A stretch of DNA of 64,000 nt. It comes from Craterostigma plantagineum. Taxonomy: Eukaryota; Streptophyta; Magnoliopsida; Lamiales; Linderniaceae. Numbering within the stretch: position 1 is the stretch's first letter; the number at the start of each line of letters is the position of its first letter. Position numbers and translations under genes: made by a program. The stretch is from positions 496,001 through 560,000 of the forward strand of contig JAPQWV010000307.1 in the NCBI GenBank assembly GCA_027422505.1, given 5' to 3'. Of this stretch, positions 13,165 through 26,055 are shown piece after piece. Below the pieces are notes generated by a model. It was given only the letters and a program-made list of their open reading frames with translations, had not been told where the DNA came from and ran no database searches.

Positions 13165-13745
13165 TATAAAAAATGGTACGATATACTTTAATAATTTGGT
13201 ACTGTATATGTGCAATTATAGATACGATAAACCTGCACATTATGGTACTATATAGGTAAATGTTAAGATACCTTCTCTAAATCACAAAGTACCTTAGTGT
13301 ACAACAGATAAGATACTTCATGTGAGATATATATGGTACGGTGGTACGGTAAACCTGCAGGTTATGGTACTATATACGTAAATGATAAGGTACCTTACTG
13401 TACAAGACAATGTACCGTACTGTACAACTGATAAGGTACTTCATGTGCGATATATAAGGTACGACATATATTTACATAATAGTACGATTAACCTGCATAT
13501 ATGGTACTTTGTATGTAAACGATATGGTACGGTAATAAGAAAGCCAAGGTACCTATCTTCTGTTTATGGTACGGTATATATTTACATGATGGTACGGTTA
13601 TCCTTCATATCATGGTACTCTATATGTAAAAGATATGGCCTAGTAATATCGTTTAGGGTTATGAACCTTCATAAATTCCGTTTTGCTAAGTTCAATAATG
13701 GTATGGTTAACATGCATATTCTGGTACTCTGTAGGTAAGAGAAAA
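13165..13745. repeat. Second, diverged GGTAC-rich repeat region in the MULE
   Basis: Here GGTACGGT, ATGGTACT and ACCTGCA words recur with irregular spacing (for example near 13320-13340, 13360, 13470, 13500, 13590). Compared with 11632-12450 the units are longer and less regular. It lies toward the opposite end of the same element, so the two arrays roughly bracket the middle of the transposon. Open frames crossing it (13382-13738) are repeat-derived. Confidence 0.6.
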
Positions 13746-13950
13746 GATACGGTCATATAAAAACATATGGTATTGCATAAAGCACGGACACAACACAGCA
13801 CATCAATTGACACTAACCGTCCATGCACAAAAGAAAAACCAACATAAACAATCAGAGGTCTCCAAACAGTCTCATCCCCAACTCAAAACAGTCTCAATCC
13901 CAAACTAAACAACACAGTCTCCAAAGAGTCTCATAGCATATTCAAGAAAC

Positions 13951-14660
13951 TTACTGAAAAAGATCTAGCATACAACTATGCTCGTCACGTAAAATACGAG
14001 CAGCCATAGAAGCACGATAGACATCTATGTTGACTTCTTTGCCGTATTTGTTGAACTCTGGGGTGTCGACAACGTAGTCCTTTTTTGTTAAACAGACATG
14101 CACCCCGCGGTCTACGTCGCAAAATTGGGACAACTCTGGATCCACGGTCTTCGTATATATGTATATTTCCTGCTTCTAAACCAACGAGGGGGGCACATGC
14201 TCATACACCCAAGTCTGAAAGTACCCAAAGCTTTGAATTCATCAATAAACACATAATCAAAAAGGTAAACTCATAACTTAATGAAGAGTATTACCATTAA
14301 TCCAATAGTGCACCCATTCCTCATTAGGTCGGACGAGTCGATCCGTATCGAATTCGCAACCGTTTGCTTTATCTCTACGACCAATGAATATGAAACGGGG
14401 ACCTATCTATAGCTTCTTTTTTATCCGGGGCCATGCTACCATGCAAGTTGCTTATGGTAGATCGAGAGAGCGCATTATGACACCTGAAAGACAGCTCAGA
14501 TCTGTTCCGCGGAGGCATTTCTGCAAAAAAGCCACTGTTAACAAGCAGTACCATTTTATTCGCACACGAGGTACCAATTTTCCCAAACAGAGGGTACCAG
14601 ATACAGTGATAATGTAGTACCAAAACAAATTGACCCCATTCGAAAAAACCCAAACGACCA
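13951..14660 (-). pseudogene. Possible DUF1985/Ulp1-like captured coding remnant in the MULE
   Basis: On the minus strand, translated pieces in more than one frame include CHNALSRSTISNLHGSMAPD, KKEAI, DRLVRPNEEWVHYWINGN and TWVYEHVPPLVG. The last is reminiscent of the (A/F)xVWAYExxPxL segment of DUF1985 proteins, which are carried with Ulp1-type proteases by a subset of plant MULEs. Frames are broken and no protease catalytic triad is seen. The assignment rests on short motif similarity only, so treat it as a lead. Confidence 0.35.
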
Positions 14661-15237
14661 ATTCCAAAAAACCCAAATCAACAACAGACATATCACCCAT
14701 TCAAAAATACACGAACACAAAACCCTAATCGAACAGCAAATCGATGTCATTCGAAAAACACGCAGCTATTGTTACGAACATTAACCGAAAATGCTTAAAC
14801 CCAACGAATAACGGCAAAATCAAACTAAATACAAGCCTATTGATAAAGGAAATACCACGATGAAATCCACGACGTATTGTAATGCTGCGAAGGACTTACC
14901 AATCGATTTCAGAAGGGGAATACCACGAGGAACCGAGAACCCACGACGTTGAATCTGAAGCAAAACAAACACGGGTCGATTTCAGGAAGAAGGTCGCGCG
15001 ATTTGGATCTGGGATGGTGCGAATTATTTTTTTTTAATGATCGAACATTACGTGAAATAAGAAACCAGGTAAGGGATGTAATAAAGTAGTTTTAGCAGGG
15101 GTAAACCCGTCAGTTAGGTACCTATCAGTAAAATAAAATTCAAGTGGGTACCTAGCTTATAAAAATGTCTGAGAGGGGACTGATCTGGTCTTTTTTTATC
15201 CATATAGGTATTTAAGTGTTGAAGCCCCTTATTTATA

Positions 15238-16204
15238 TTACTTCTTTTTTCTTATATTGAATTCAACAATAATAACTTTTATTAATTTTTTTCCATTAAC
15301 TCATCGAATTCGTGAGAATAGTACAATGCCATTAAATGCTTTCGGTGGGACCCACTCATTTCAATATACCATGTTAAATTAATCTACTATAAAAATATAC
15401 TAATATACTATATTAATCAATATTAGTAAACGTATTTTATAAAAAGATAATATAATATTTCTTATCACCATAAAACAAATGAGCTTGAATAAATGAAGAA
15501 ATAATAGCTATTAGGTAAAGATTAATATTAATATCTAAACGGTTAAGCATGATAATCGATATGCACATGAATCACCTGTCTCACACTCGCTGTCCCCCTC
15601 TATGTCCCAAATGATCTGATCCGTTAAATTTCAAATCCTGCAGTTCGAAAAATTCTTTTTTGTTTGTTAATTCCTTTAATTCTACATTACACCAAATCAT
15701 AAAATTATTATTATTTCATGTGATATAAGATAAAATAAATAAACACAACCAATTTATTCATTGTTTTATGATGATCAATTTGATACCCATATCGTATATT
15801 TTTCGATAATCATAAGAATTATTTTAACAAAGTGGGACAGGAAGCGAGACAGAAATTGTGGAACAGACGATTTCAACCGGCCGGTATGGAATATCCCTTC
15901 ATAAAATTCGATTGCCTTAGACATTCAATAAAATATTTTATAATTGTGATATTATTCAGTTTCTTTTTTTTTTTTTAATTTATACATTACGAAAGACAAA
16001 TTGTTTGATGAAAAAATTGTCAAAGAATAGTGCTAATACAAAATAATTTTACTAAAAAACAATCAAATAGATTAAAATAAATACAAATAGAAGCCATTGT
16101 CTAAGATTAATGTATTAAATATTGACTTGTAATTTGTAATATGACTTCTTATTAATGTATGATTGTATCCCGGACCGAGCAATAATGGATTGAGTTTAAT
16201 CTTA
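15238..16204. other. AT-rich intergenic spacer
   Basis: No open frame of note and no repeat boundary recognised between the Mutator-like element and the first hAT element. Composition is strongly AT-rich with scattered poly(T). Confidence 0.5.
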
Positions 16205-16212
16205 CACATATG

Positions 16213-16685
16213 TAGGGCTGTCAAAATAGCCCGCGGCCCGTGGGCCCGCCCGCCCTGCCTATGGGGCGGGCTGGGCTGGAATTTCTAAGGCCCTCCAGAA
16301 GGCGGGCTAGGCGCGGCGGGCTGGCCCGCAGGCTTGCCCGCCATATTTTTTTATTAATTTATTTTATGAATTAAATATCTATTTATTAAATAGAGGAATT
16401 AATTAATGATTTTATTTATAATTAATGATGCTTTTATTAATTAATACATAATTAATGTATATTTAAATATTATAATTAAAAAATTAATGATGTATTTATT
16501 AATTAGTACATATTTAATTAAAAAGTTTAAATAAAAAAAGTAAAAAAAAAATTAATGGCGGGCAGGCCTAGCCCGCCAGGCCCGCGGCCCGCTAGCGGGG
16601 CGGGGCGGTCTGGGCTTCAGTTTTGAAGGCCCGCCACATGGCGGGCCAGTCCGCCCCGCCCCGCCCCGGCCCATTGACAGCTCTA
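16213..16685. mobile_element. Non-autonomous hAT element, GC-word type (GGCGGGC)
   Basis: Ends are TAGGGCTGTCAA (left) and its inverted counterpart TTGACAGCTCTA (right). Flanks are CACATATG (16205-16212) and CACATATA (16686-16693), an 8-bp target duplication with one mismatch, as expected for hAT transposons. The ~110 bases inside each end consist of iterated GGCGGGC/GGCCCGC words, while the middle (about 16345-16550) is almost pure AT. The extreme contrast makes the element easy to see. It is 473 bases long and encodes nothing. Confidence 0.88.
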
Positions 16686-16916
16686 CACATATATTAATAA
16701 ACGTGGAAAAAGAATCATTTAAAATAAATTATAGTTATCATATCATCAATGTCAATATTATCTAATAGAATTATAAATAATAGTGGACACTTTAAGAAGT
16801 GGGATAGAATGCTACTTGATGGTTTTGAAAGTATAAGAAATCAGTTTTATAATAAATTGAGTGTAATAATAAAATAAGTGGGGTAATAAATAGTGGTGAT
16901 AATAAATGGTTTTAGC

Positions 16917-17628
16917 CACTGTTTTAAAAAGCCTAGTATCGTGCGAATTAATGCGCGCTTTAGCGTCAACTTCCTTCAAAACGGGACGACGCGTATTAAA
17001 AAAAGCGTACAGTGTATTATTGATGCCAGATATTATTAGCGTACACGTGTATTGAGACCAGATATTAGCATCACGTCCTTTCATGCTTTGACTAACATAT
17101 TATTATTTTAGTTTTTCATTTTTTTCTAACCTTTTAATTACTTGAACGAAAAATGTGATTATTTACTGTAATCTATGTGATAAAAAAACAAAATTATCTA
17201 ATTTATTCTTTGTTTAACAGCGATCAAAATGACATGCTATCTTATATTTTTTGATATCCATTTCTAAATACTACATTTTTAAGTATAGGTTTCCTATTTT
17301 CAATATTTTTTAATGCGGATACAAAAATGAGAGTGAATTAGATATAACAATTCTATTAAATATCATGTACATGAATTATTTGTTAATATACATTATATAT
17401 ATTTTTATTGATTGTGATACATACATTGGATTTTACATATATTATGTACCCAGATTTTATATAAAAATTGTTGAATAAGGCGCTTATCATTAGTAATTTG
17501 TTATAAATTATGTTTCTTAACCTTAGGTGGCTTGTCCAAAATACTCGCGCAATACGCTACGCTATTTACGCTACGCGCTATCTGAACTGAAACGCGACGC
17601 GTTGCGCTATGCGCGTTTTAAAATACTG
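16917..17628. mobile_element. Non-autonomous hAT element with CACTGTTTTAAAA ends
   Basis: Left end CACTGTTTTAAAAAGC and right end (reverse complement) CAGTATTTTAAAACGC form imperfect inverted repeats. They are flanked by an identical 8-bp duplication GTTTTAGC at 16909-16916 and 17629-17636. The subterminal regions carry iterated GCG/CGC words (for example GCGCGCTTTAGCG on the left; TACGCTACGCGCTA on the right). No transposase remains in 712 bases. Confidence 0.85.
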
Positions 17629-17636
17629 GTTTTAGC

Positions 17637-18031
17637 TCATAAAAACGTTGGTTATCTTATTTATTAATAAAAAAATCCAAAGTCATTAATTGTCCCAAAT
17701 ACTTAGGAGGTAATTAATAGGGGGTCCGAATAGAATTAGGGGTGCATGTAGAATTACCCATTACATATTTACGTCATACCTGCCATTAAATGGCAATAAT
17801 TATCGAAATGGATGGGCTAATTGGTCCAATAAGCCCCGACAACTGATGGATTAGAACTTGACGAATCCTTAGCCTCCACGTGGCATATATTTGTTACCCG
17901 CCGTTTAGCTGCGTGACTTCACTGGACTGTGCAAACCTTTTTCTTCGTTTGTCTTTTACCACAGAAGTCTCTTTCTGCTGCTGTTATAGAAAAGAGAGAA
18001 AATTTGTGGAAAAAAGAACTAAATAAAAGAG
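17637..18031 (+). promoter_or_regulatory. Upstream region of the WOX gene
   Basis: Nearly 400 bases between the hAT element's right duplication and the WOX start codon. The last ~100 bases, with GAAAAGAGAGAAAA and AACTAAATAAAAGAG, look like 5' UTR. A hAT element therefore ends about 400 bases upstream of the coding start and may form part of the promoter. No precise TATA assignment. Confidence 0.35.
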
Positions 18032-19253
18032 ATGGCGAATGAATTGAGTGGCGAAGGAGGATTGACGACGTTCATGAAGGTGATGACAGATGAGCAAATG
18101 GAAATCCTGAGGGAGCAGATCGCTGTTTATGCTACAATCTGCGAAGAGCTTGTTGAGATGCATAGATCCCTCACTGCCAAAAGCGATCTTGCCGGTTTGT
18201 TTCTATATTGATCATAAAATCTTCAAATTAAGTTATGATTTGAGAATTTCTGTGATCGTTATATTGGCTATTCTTCCCTTTTCTGCTGATCATGTTTAGT
18301 GATTAATGAGTACAGTACAATCATTTAATATGCTAGTGGCTGAAGAATGTAATGGATTCAGCTTTCGTCTGTTGCAGATGTGATCCCTTTTAATAGCTTT
18401 CAATTCTTTTCAAGTGGATTTTTTTCATCCATCTATGCAGATGAATTGAAGAACCATAGCTAATTATGGCTATGGACGCAGATGACGAATAAAATGTAAT
18501 AAATTTATGTGAAAAATTTTCTCAGGACCAAGATTTGGGAATCTGTACGCCGACCCGTTGATAACGAGCTCTAATTCGCATAGCATCGGCGGCAGACAAA
18601 GATGGTCTCCCACTCCGAAGCAGCTTCAGATCTTAGAACGCATCTTCAACCAAGGAATTAGCAGTCCAGGGAAGCTCAAGGTCCCAGAAATAACAGCCGA
18701 GTTATTACAGCACGGGCAAGTCACAGAGACAAATGTCTATAACTGGTTTCAGAACAGAAGGGCCAGATCAAAGAGGAAACAACAACCTGCAACAGTTCAT
18801 AATACTAATGCTGAGTCTGAGGTCGAAACCGAAGAAGTGCTTTCTAATGATAAGAAGATGATGATGACTCATGATTTGCAGACAGCAGATTTATCTAGTT
18901 CGAGGGCTGACGAAGATGTGTGCTTTAAGAATTCTCTGTCGTCAAATTCTGGGATTCTGTATCATGTGGATCCAAGCATTGGTAAACCTGAGAATGAGTT
19001 GTTTCAAGAAGAAGCTGGCAATGACGGCTTTGAACAAATGGATTTCTATGGAAGTGCAATGCAACAGAATCCAAGTATGTCTCTTTCTTTCCTCGCTTCT
19101 CATGCAAAAAAACTATGCATCAACATTTCTTTGCGAATTAATCTTCTGAATCGGTAAAATGCAGTAATGGACCATCTGATCGGCACAATGGATGTTAGGG
19201 GAAGCCGTGATTCGTATTCACAGCAAGACGGCGACTATGCCACTAATGGATGA
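18032..19253 (+). CDS. WOX13: WUSCHEL-related homeobox protein, WOX13 (ancient) clade, 3 exons, 266 aa
   Basis: Exons 18032-18194, 18526-19074 and 19165-19253 join in frame (801 nt). The N-terminal block [20 protein letters not shown] followed by CEELVEMH is the conserved WOX13-clade leader, then NLYADPL. The atypical homeodomain spans about residues 78-142: [18 protein letters not shown], an extended loop [11 protein letters not shown], helix 2 [12 protein letters not shown] and recognition helix [18 protein letters not shown] proteins are plant nuclear transcription factors; the WOX13 clade acts in fruit, root and callus development in Arabidopsis. No WUS-box was seen, as expected for this clade. 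The C-terminus is acidic and divergent. The first intron is in the same place as in other WOX13 genes (after the DLAG codons). Symbol is by clade; exact orthology (WOX10, 13 or 14) is not settled. Confidence 0.93.
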
Positions 19254-19600
19254 ACAGATATTTCTTACATTCTTGTACATATGTATTACTCTTCTACAGA
19301 TCCACGACAACGCTGCATTGTGTGAAATTTTCAATTTGCTGGGCAATGCTGGCCATTGATCGTTTCCCTTAAAGACTACTGAAATGATCACATTTACGAC
19401 CAATATAGTAGCCCTAGAATGAGTCTTTGCGACGAATAATGATTAGTTGATGTAATCTCGCTCCTTCGACGAGTTGGCGGTCACAAATCCCACGATAAAA
19501 AAAGATGATTCAGTCTGCAGTCGACCATAAAAAAAGAGAAAACACAGACTCTCTGCTAACTTAACAGATAAACTTGGCCACAGAATTGACAAACAAACCT

Positions 19601-22600
19601 TCAAATAAGAGTAAGCTGGAGCTTTGGCCTATTGGGCTGAGGTTCTACGACTTCCATGTGTATCATCACCGTCTGTAGAACGCCGTACGAAACATCTCCG
19701 TTAGTTTTCTTTATCCTTTGCTGTTGCTCGTCAATGATCCACTCTCCGCTGCCTTTTTTGTCTTTGGATATTAAGAACACGGGTCCTTCGATACCGTATC
19801 TTTAATGATTGTGCAAAAGAAAACATATGGAAACGTATTCTAGTTATATTATAGAGGAATGAATTGATAAATGGAACAAAGACACTCAGATGGAGATTAA
19901 TGTCGTCTTACTTTGGCACAAATACGATGAAGCCATTGGATCTTATCTTCAAAATTCTGGCTTCAGTGTCCGTTGGCCTGATGAAATGAGAAGGAAATAT
20001 ATCAGTTGCATAAGGGAGGTGTTGAGTGAAAGGATACCGTAAGGAGATAAAGAACTGGGAAAATTTTACCTATTCCTGAAATATATGAGCGTATGAAGCT
20101 CAACTGAGGCTCGACTAGCCATTTGGGCATTTTTGTGGCGAAGATTTAGATCTGCAAGGAGAAGATCACAAGGAGGAGATGAAAAAACTGGAACTACTTC
20201 AATAACACACACATCTACACTCATCACACCGATGAATAAGTATATTATAGCAGGGAAATGAATTCTGATACCAATGATCTTGAATAAAAAAACGACACTG
20301 CTATTTCACCGAATATCTCGAAAAGTGAACAAACAAAATTCTTACTGTCTGCAACACTAGTAAGCTTCGGTCTGTCTTGGAAAGAATCGGGAAGTTTGTA
20401 GATTCCTAATGATGCAGCAAGTAACCGATGAACTATGACATCTGCAAAAAAACATCACAATAACAAAATCAGATCATGATGGCAAAATAGTAGGGAGCAA
20501 AACAAAAACATATTCTTTGATCAACCTGCGTATCTTCTAATGGGCGATGTGAAATGTGTATATAAGGGAGCTGCAAGACCGTAATGATGAAACTCTGGAG
20601 GACTTAAATCTCCACTGCAAAAGTAAACTGCCTGAAGACAAATAATATAGCTTTTTTAAGACACACGGTAGACCTTAAAATTTGGACAAGAAGTACAAGC
20701 AGCTAAATATTCATATACCTGGGTCATGCATCTTGTAGCCAGAATTCGAATAAGTTTGTTGAAGTAAGGATCATTCCCCTGAAATGGAGAGACAAGTAAA
20801 AGTGATAGTTTGGTCAAATAATTTTTGCTCGGTTAAGTCAAAAAGGAACGGGAAGTAAAATTCATAAGAACATCGAAATTTCTGAATTTAAGCAAACTTA
20901 CCACAGCATTATCAAGAGAATCAGCAAGTGCCTTAGAAGATGAAACATCTAAAGAAATACCAACAGCAGCTGCGGTTTGGATTAAAGGTTCAAGCATCTC
21001 CTTGGTCGGGGAAGGATGGCGCCTGCGAACGAAATTGTACTAAGATGACGTAATCATGGAGCAGAAAATATTTGAATATGTGAAGAACAAACTCATAAAT
21101 GTACCTTAATATTGAGGTATAAGGAAAATGCTCGAGAATTTTTTTAGCTACAGAGATATTAGCAGCAAGCATAAATTCTTCAATCATTTGATTTGCTTCG
21201 CGAATTTGATACATGCCTGAAGAGAAATGCAGTAAAATATATTAGACCGTATCACTAGGATCAGTTCATTCCCTGGCTTTTAAGTTCAGTTGCTGAAAAT
21301 AATGAATCTGTACTTTTATGACTTCAGTTCAGGATAAGTTGTTTAAATCGGAGCAATTTGGTATTCAAAGACGAAAAACATACCGATATCAAGAGGATCG
21401 TGAGTTTCTGTATCAATTTGGAATTTCACTTCAGCTGATGCAAGAGTTAGAGCTCCTCTTTCGATGCGTTTTTGCCTCATTTTCTACAAAATTGCAACAT
21501 TATAAACATTTTTTGCTGCTTCTTTCCTTGTCATTTTTCAACCAATGGAAACCTTCAAAATTACCTTCGCTAAGGCATTTAGATTCCGCAAATCTGTAGT
21601 TAACTGGTCCATTAATCGGCTGCGCAATTAAGGAAGAAAATATTATTAGAATATAAGAAACATGATTATAAGAGGTCGAAGAAAAAGGTAATTGAAATAA
21701 GAAGGTAACTGATTATCGTGCATCAATGGAATAAGAGAAAACCACCACCAAATTCACTTTCATCTTGACAGAAACATTAGATGGGTTTAGCCATTCTGTT
21801 TAATGTGGCTATCTCATAGCTCGATGGCAACTAAAATCGTGAAAAGGAAAAATGTTCGAACATCATTAAATAAGAGTTTGAAGGTATTCTCAACAACGTG
21901 TTGCAGAACTAGCAGGTCAGATGAGAAACAATAGACTTATGGAAAGAAATGTTTTGAACCAAGGATCAGAAACCAGTCATGGAAGCTCAGAGGCGACAAC
22001 GTTACAGTAAACAACGATGAAGAAGAATGATAAAATGTTACCTATCGTCCATCCTTGCCTGAGCCTCAACGTAAGATAAAGCAGCACAAGATTTGATAAT
22101 GGCCTTTGTGTATGATGTAGAGATTACCTCGGCTTCTGGACTCATTTCCTAAATCATATTGACCAAAAAAATTAGAATCATCAAGGAGAAGTATTACCAC
22201 ACGATGGAAGACAGATAAATATGTATGTATCGCACAGATCCAGATAATCATATGCACGTCTTTCCTTCAAGGAGAAACACATTCGGTTCAAATTCACTTT
22301 ACAAAATCCTTAAATAGTGCCAATATCAACTCAATAACCCATCAAAATCAAAAGGAAGGAACATACCCAAATAACAGAAAAAGTGAGCCTCTCTACATCT
22401 GCACGCAGAGAACATATATCTAGAAGAAAACAACAGAATTTGTTAGAAATTAATAAGAGTTCAGGCACACACATATCCCCCAAGCATATGAACAATAAGA
22501 AAATTATTGAGCTAGAATGAACACCTTCTGTAAGGGGTTTCGGAAGCATGTCAATGCGCCTCTCAACAAGGTAGACAGAGGTACCCCGCTGTGAAGCTTC

Positions 22601-25600
22601 ATCGTCTAGTGGAGTCCCAGGGAGAACAAAATTTGTGACATCAGCAATATCTAGCATATGTCATTAAGGATCTTTAACATTCACAAGTATCCTCTACGGT
22701 CTAAATATACTGCATATAGAGTAGAGAGCAAAACATTAAGATTAAGTTCAATTGTGGGGCTTGGCTCTGATTTCCTTATACCCAAAAAATGCCAAAGCAT
22801 AAGGTTCTTTGACCGATTAAATTCTTCTGTAAATTTATTTATATGAAAAAAAATATAAGAGATGAAAAAGTTGAATGAGGGAAGGATACGGACTCCCACT
22901 TCATAATTTCCAGTAGGAAGAAGTGTGCAATGTAGCGCATCATCAATATCCTTACATCCTGCACCAAAAGGACAACTTGATTAGTAGTAAGAGGAAATAT
23001 ACAAAGCAACATAAACTGGAAGCATCATTATTCGATTACCTGGAGGGTCCACACTGAAGACACGTAAATGACGCAGATCTTTCCGAATCGGATTTTTTAT
23101 GTCTTCATCAGACACAGACCAAGGTAAGGGTGGCAAACATGCCAAAATTTGAGAAGAGAATGGTCTAGCATCAATACCATTGTCTATCAGCACCACCTGT
23201 AAAAAAGATAAGCTTGAAATTTATGATAATCACACCCCATCCACTACAATAAAGTTGTTTAACTACATTTCAATCTAGTCCTTAAAAAGGAAATGTACTA
23301 TTTCTAAATTTTCGTTCCCATGACAATACTTCAAATATAGGAAGTTTTCGTGTCTTTTCACACTGAGGCCAACAACTATTGGTGACCCCAAAGGCCATAA
23401 ATAACAGAACAAAGATATATATCAAGCAGTACAGAACAGCGTCGAGGAAACATAGAAAATCTGAAGACTTGAAAGTAAAATAAAAGGGCACCAATAACGG
23501 AAAAAGTTAAAGCAGTTCATCAAATTTTGAGAAATACCTCGCTTTCGGTATCCCGATCTCCTATCTGGCCTATCGTTCTCACATAATGTCCAGAGGGATA
23601 TCGAGACAAGCGGTCCCATGAATCAACAGCTACAATGATTCGTTTGTCTAGTAGATTTCCAAGCTGTCTTGTCTGTATGCGAATCTTTGGAATCCTCCGA
23701 TCTTTCGAAACAAATAATGCATGGGCTATGCCACCCTCGCCCGCAGGCATTGGCATCGGGTCAAGGGATCCACAATACCTGCACACGTGATGATGCTCGA
23801 AGAATTAGTGGGAAACAACTAAGAATATGTTTCCTTGTCACCCACAGTTTCATTATATTTCATAGTACCATACAGTCCTATATTTTTCAGTTCCTAATAA
23901 AGTGATCAACGTCAGCAAAAATTATATCCTAACAAATTTAACACAATGGCTCGAAAATGCAGGAAATGGAAACAATGTAGTTGCTCAAACCAAAACATTC
24001 TACAAAGAGAGGGTTAAATATTGATATCATTCGACTTACGAGTGCCAGTTTCGTTTTATAACACCAACAACACGCCCAGACGGCCGAGTTGGTGCAGCAC
24101 TATTGTCCCCTGGCGAAACTTGTGTTGTGTTTGAGGTTCGAGGAGCATCGTCTGCACTGCCTGGAGCTAAATGAACATCATCTTCCTCCTCTTCTTCTGT
24201 AATAATCATAGTGAAAAAATAAATATTCAACAAATCAATTAAAGAAAGCACAGTAAAAGAGAGGACAGCAAACCCTCATTTGCGATCACGATGGATTTTT
24301 CTTCTTGCCACTGATCTCTAGGCAATATTTCCACAGCTACCACATCACCATCGAAGGCCCTATTCATGTTTGTACGTCCATAGATAATAATTTCATCGCC
24401 GATACTTTCACTCCCTACATATGCTTCGAATGGATTATATCTGTTAACCCGAAGCTTCCCTTGATGGTAAATTCCGCGGTGCAGTCCAGATGTAATTTCT
24501 GACATGGGCTTATGCTGCATCAGAAACAGAAAAATCAGCGAACTATAAATATAGCAAAAAACAGCATTACACATATCAGTATTAGCTTGAATACCTCAGG
24601 GTAAATTGTTTTCCTCTTCGAAGGCCTGAGGTCTTCTACGTCATCCATAATAACATCTCCAGATGAAGGCTGAACAATAAGGTCAAGCAGCGCTGGTTGA
24701 CCAAGTGATTTGACGTACGATTCAACTGCAAGGGATATTATATATTAACATAATAAATGCAGCAATAACCTAATTGATGATGTAACAACAACATACAAAA
24801 CCTGTCTCGGCGGAAATCCCATCCTTGATGGCTTTATTCTTGTTGTCCATATCATTGGTAATAAGTAGAACTCTTACGCCACTGCCAAGATGATTCTGAT
24901 ACCACTGGGCCGCAACACGAATTGCTGAAAAAGCATACTCAATTGTCAAAAAAACTGAAAATTCCCATAACAGAACATCAATTTTGTATCTAAGAAACAT
25001 AAAGATGATTAGTTACACATAAGCTCAAAAATAAATATTGTGAAGATGCCATTACCTCTGTCGTTTCGATCATTTGGACTCTCACCAGTCTCAATCTTCA
25101 CATATGTATCCCTATACGCTCGACAGAACAAAAAAGTATCATTAATTAAGGCACAAAGAAAAGCCACATGGAAATCTTAAATCAAACTCTAAAACCTCGA
25201 GCAATCAAAATCACCATACATAAAAAATCGAACAATCACTACAACAATCTACTGAAATTCACGAACAAAAAGGTGAACATTCAACATACTTGTGGTATTC
25301 ATTTGAGAAAACAAAAAACCTCCGCTGCTTGTTGCTGCATAGGGCCCTCAATCTATTATAAACCGCCAAATTTTTATTCTTCACCTCTTCCAACACCACA
25401 GATAACACAACCACGTCATCTATTGCCGGATTTTCCAGCAAATCAATCTACAAAATTCGAAGTAGATACCATGAACGACAAAATAAAGATAATTCAATTT
25501 ATTATTCTCCATAAGCTTCGCCCCCATAATATGAACTCAGAACGTTATTCGACAAAAGCCCCACCAACTCTTCCAGAAGGAACAAACTTCAAAAAGTTCT

Positions 25601-25883
25601 TACCTGATGAAGAACAACATTGGTATCAACAACGACGACCGTGGATGGATCGGAACTGAGGCGTGCTGATTTAACGTCGCACACTTTGCAAAAAGGGGCT
25701 CCGCAATATATATCATCCCTTAAATAATGTTCTCGGACCACCTAATATGCGATGAAAACGAGGGCTGATCAACACTTCCACAACAAAAGATTCACATATA
25801 CACGTAAACATATCAAAATACTCAATTACCTTCAATACTTTCCCCTGCTTAGTTTTCTTGACGAACGACTTGTTCTGCAGCAT
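19601..25883 (-). CDS. RRP44A: Exosome exoribonuclease DIS3/RRP44, 24 exons, 935 aa
   Basis: I joined 24 exons with consistent phase: 25830-25883, 25604-25741, 25290-25447, 25056-25111, 24802-24924, 24595-24725, 24274-24514, 24040-24196, 23538-23778, 23040-23196, 22890-22958, 22525-22650, 22367-22419, 22042-22148, 21565-21619, 21384-21483, 21105-21216, 20902-21022, 20719-20778, 20526-20631, 20346-20441, 20070-20151, 19912-19977, 19601-19799 (2808 nt). Domains in order: CR3 cysteines (Cys31, 36, 39), PIN endonuclease from [10 protein letters not shown] (Asp57), two cold-shock domains, the RNB exonuclease domain with the metal-binding Asp cluster [15 protein letters not shown] (Asp483, 489, 491, 492) and [17 protein letters not shown], then a C-terminal S1 domain. 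It is the catalytic subunit of the nuclear/cytoplasmic RNA exosome (3'-5' RNA decay, rRNA and snRNA processing). The full length and intact motifs indicate a functional gene. Confidence 0.95.
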
Positions 25884-26055
25884 CTTTAAACTCTTTACGA
25901 AAAAAAAACTGTGAAATAACGGCGGATTGTGGCCGAGGTTGTCACTTGTAAGAAGGCGAAGCAAAAGGAGGCACTTTTGTGAACTTAAACCCCTCTTCTT
26001 TTCTGAATCTTTGCAGGTGTTAGAAATTCAGCTATTTGGCCTTTTATAAATTTAA

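Larger units (their letters stand above)
10694..15228. mobile_element. Mutator-like element (MULE) with ~120 bp inverted ends and perfect 9-bp target duplication
   Basis: The two ends are inverted repeats of about 120 bases: the left end (10694-10814) and the reverse complement of the right end (15107-15228) share blocks such as ACACTTAAATACCT, ATCAGTCCC, AAGCTAGGTAC and GATAGGTACCTAA. They are flanked by identical 9-bp duplications TTATTTATA at 10685-10693 and 15229-15237. Long TIRs plus a 9-bp duplication are diagnostic of Mutator-like elements. Inside are a transposase C-terminal zinc-knuckle remnant (plus strand), two GGTAC-rich tandem arrays, and a minus-strand region resembling the DUF1985/Ulp1 material carried by some plant MULEs. 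No complete transposase frame survives, so the copy is probably non-autonomous. The intact duplication suggests a fairly recent insertion. Confidence 0.9.

Noticed and set aside
14384..14750. Several overlapping ORFs inside the MULE on both strands
   Set aside because: Mutually overlapping frames; only short motif pieces resemble DUF1985 and these are reported as a low-confidence remnant instead.
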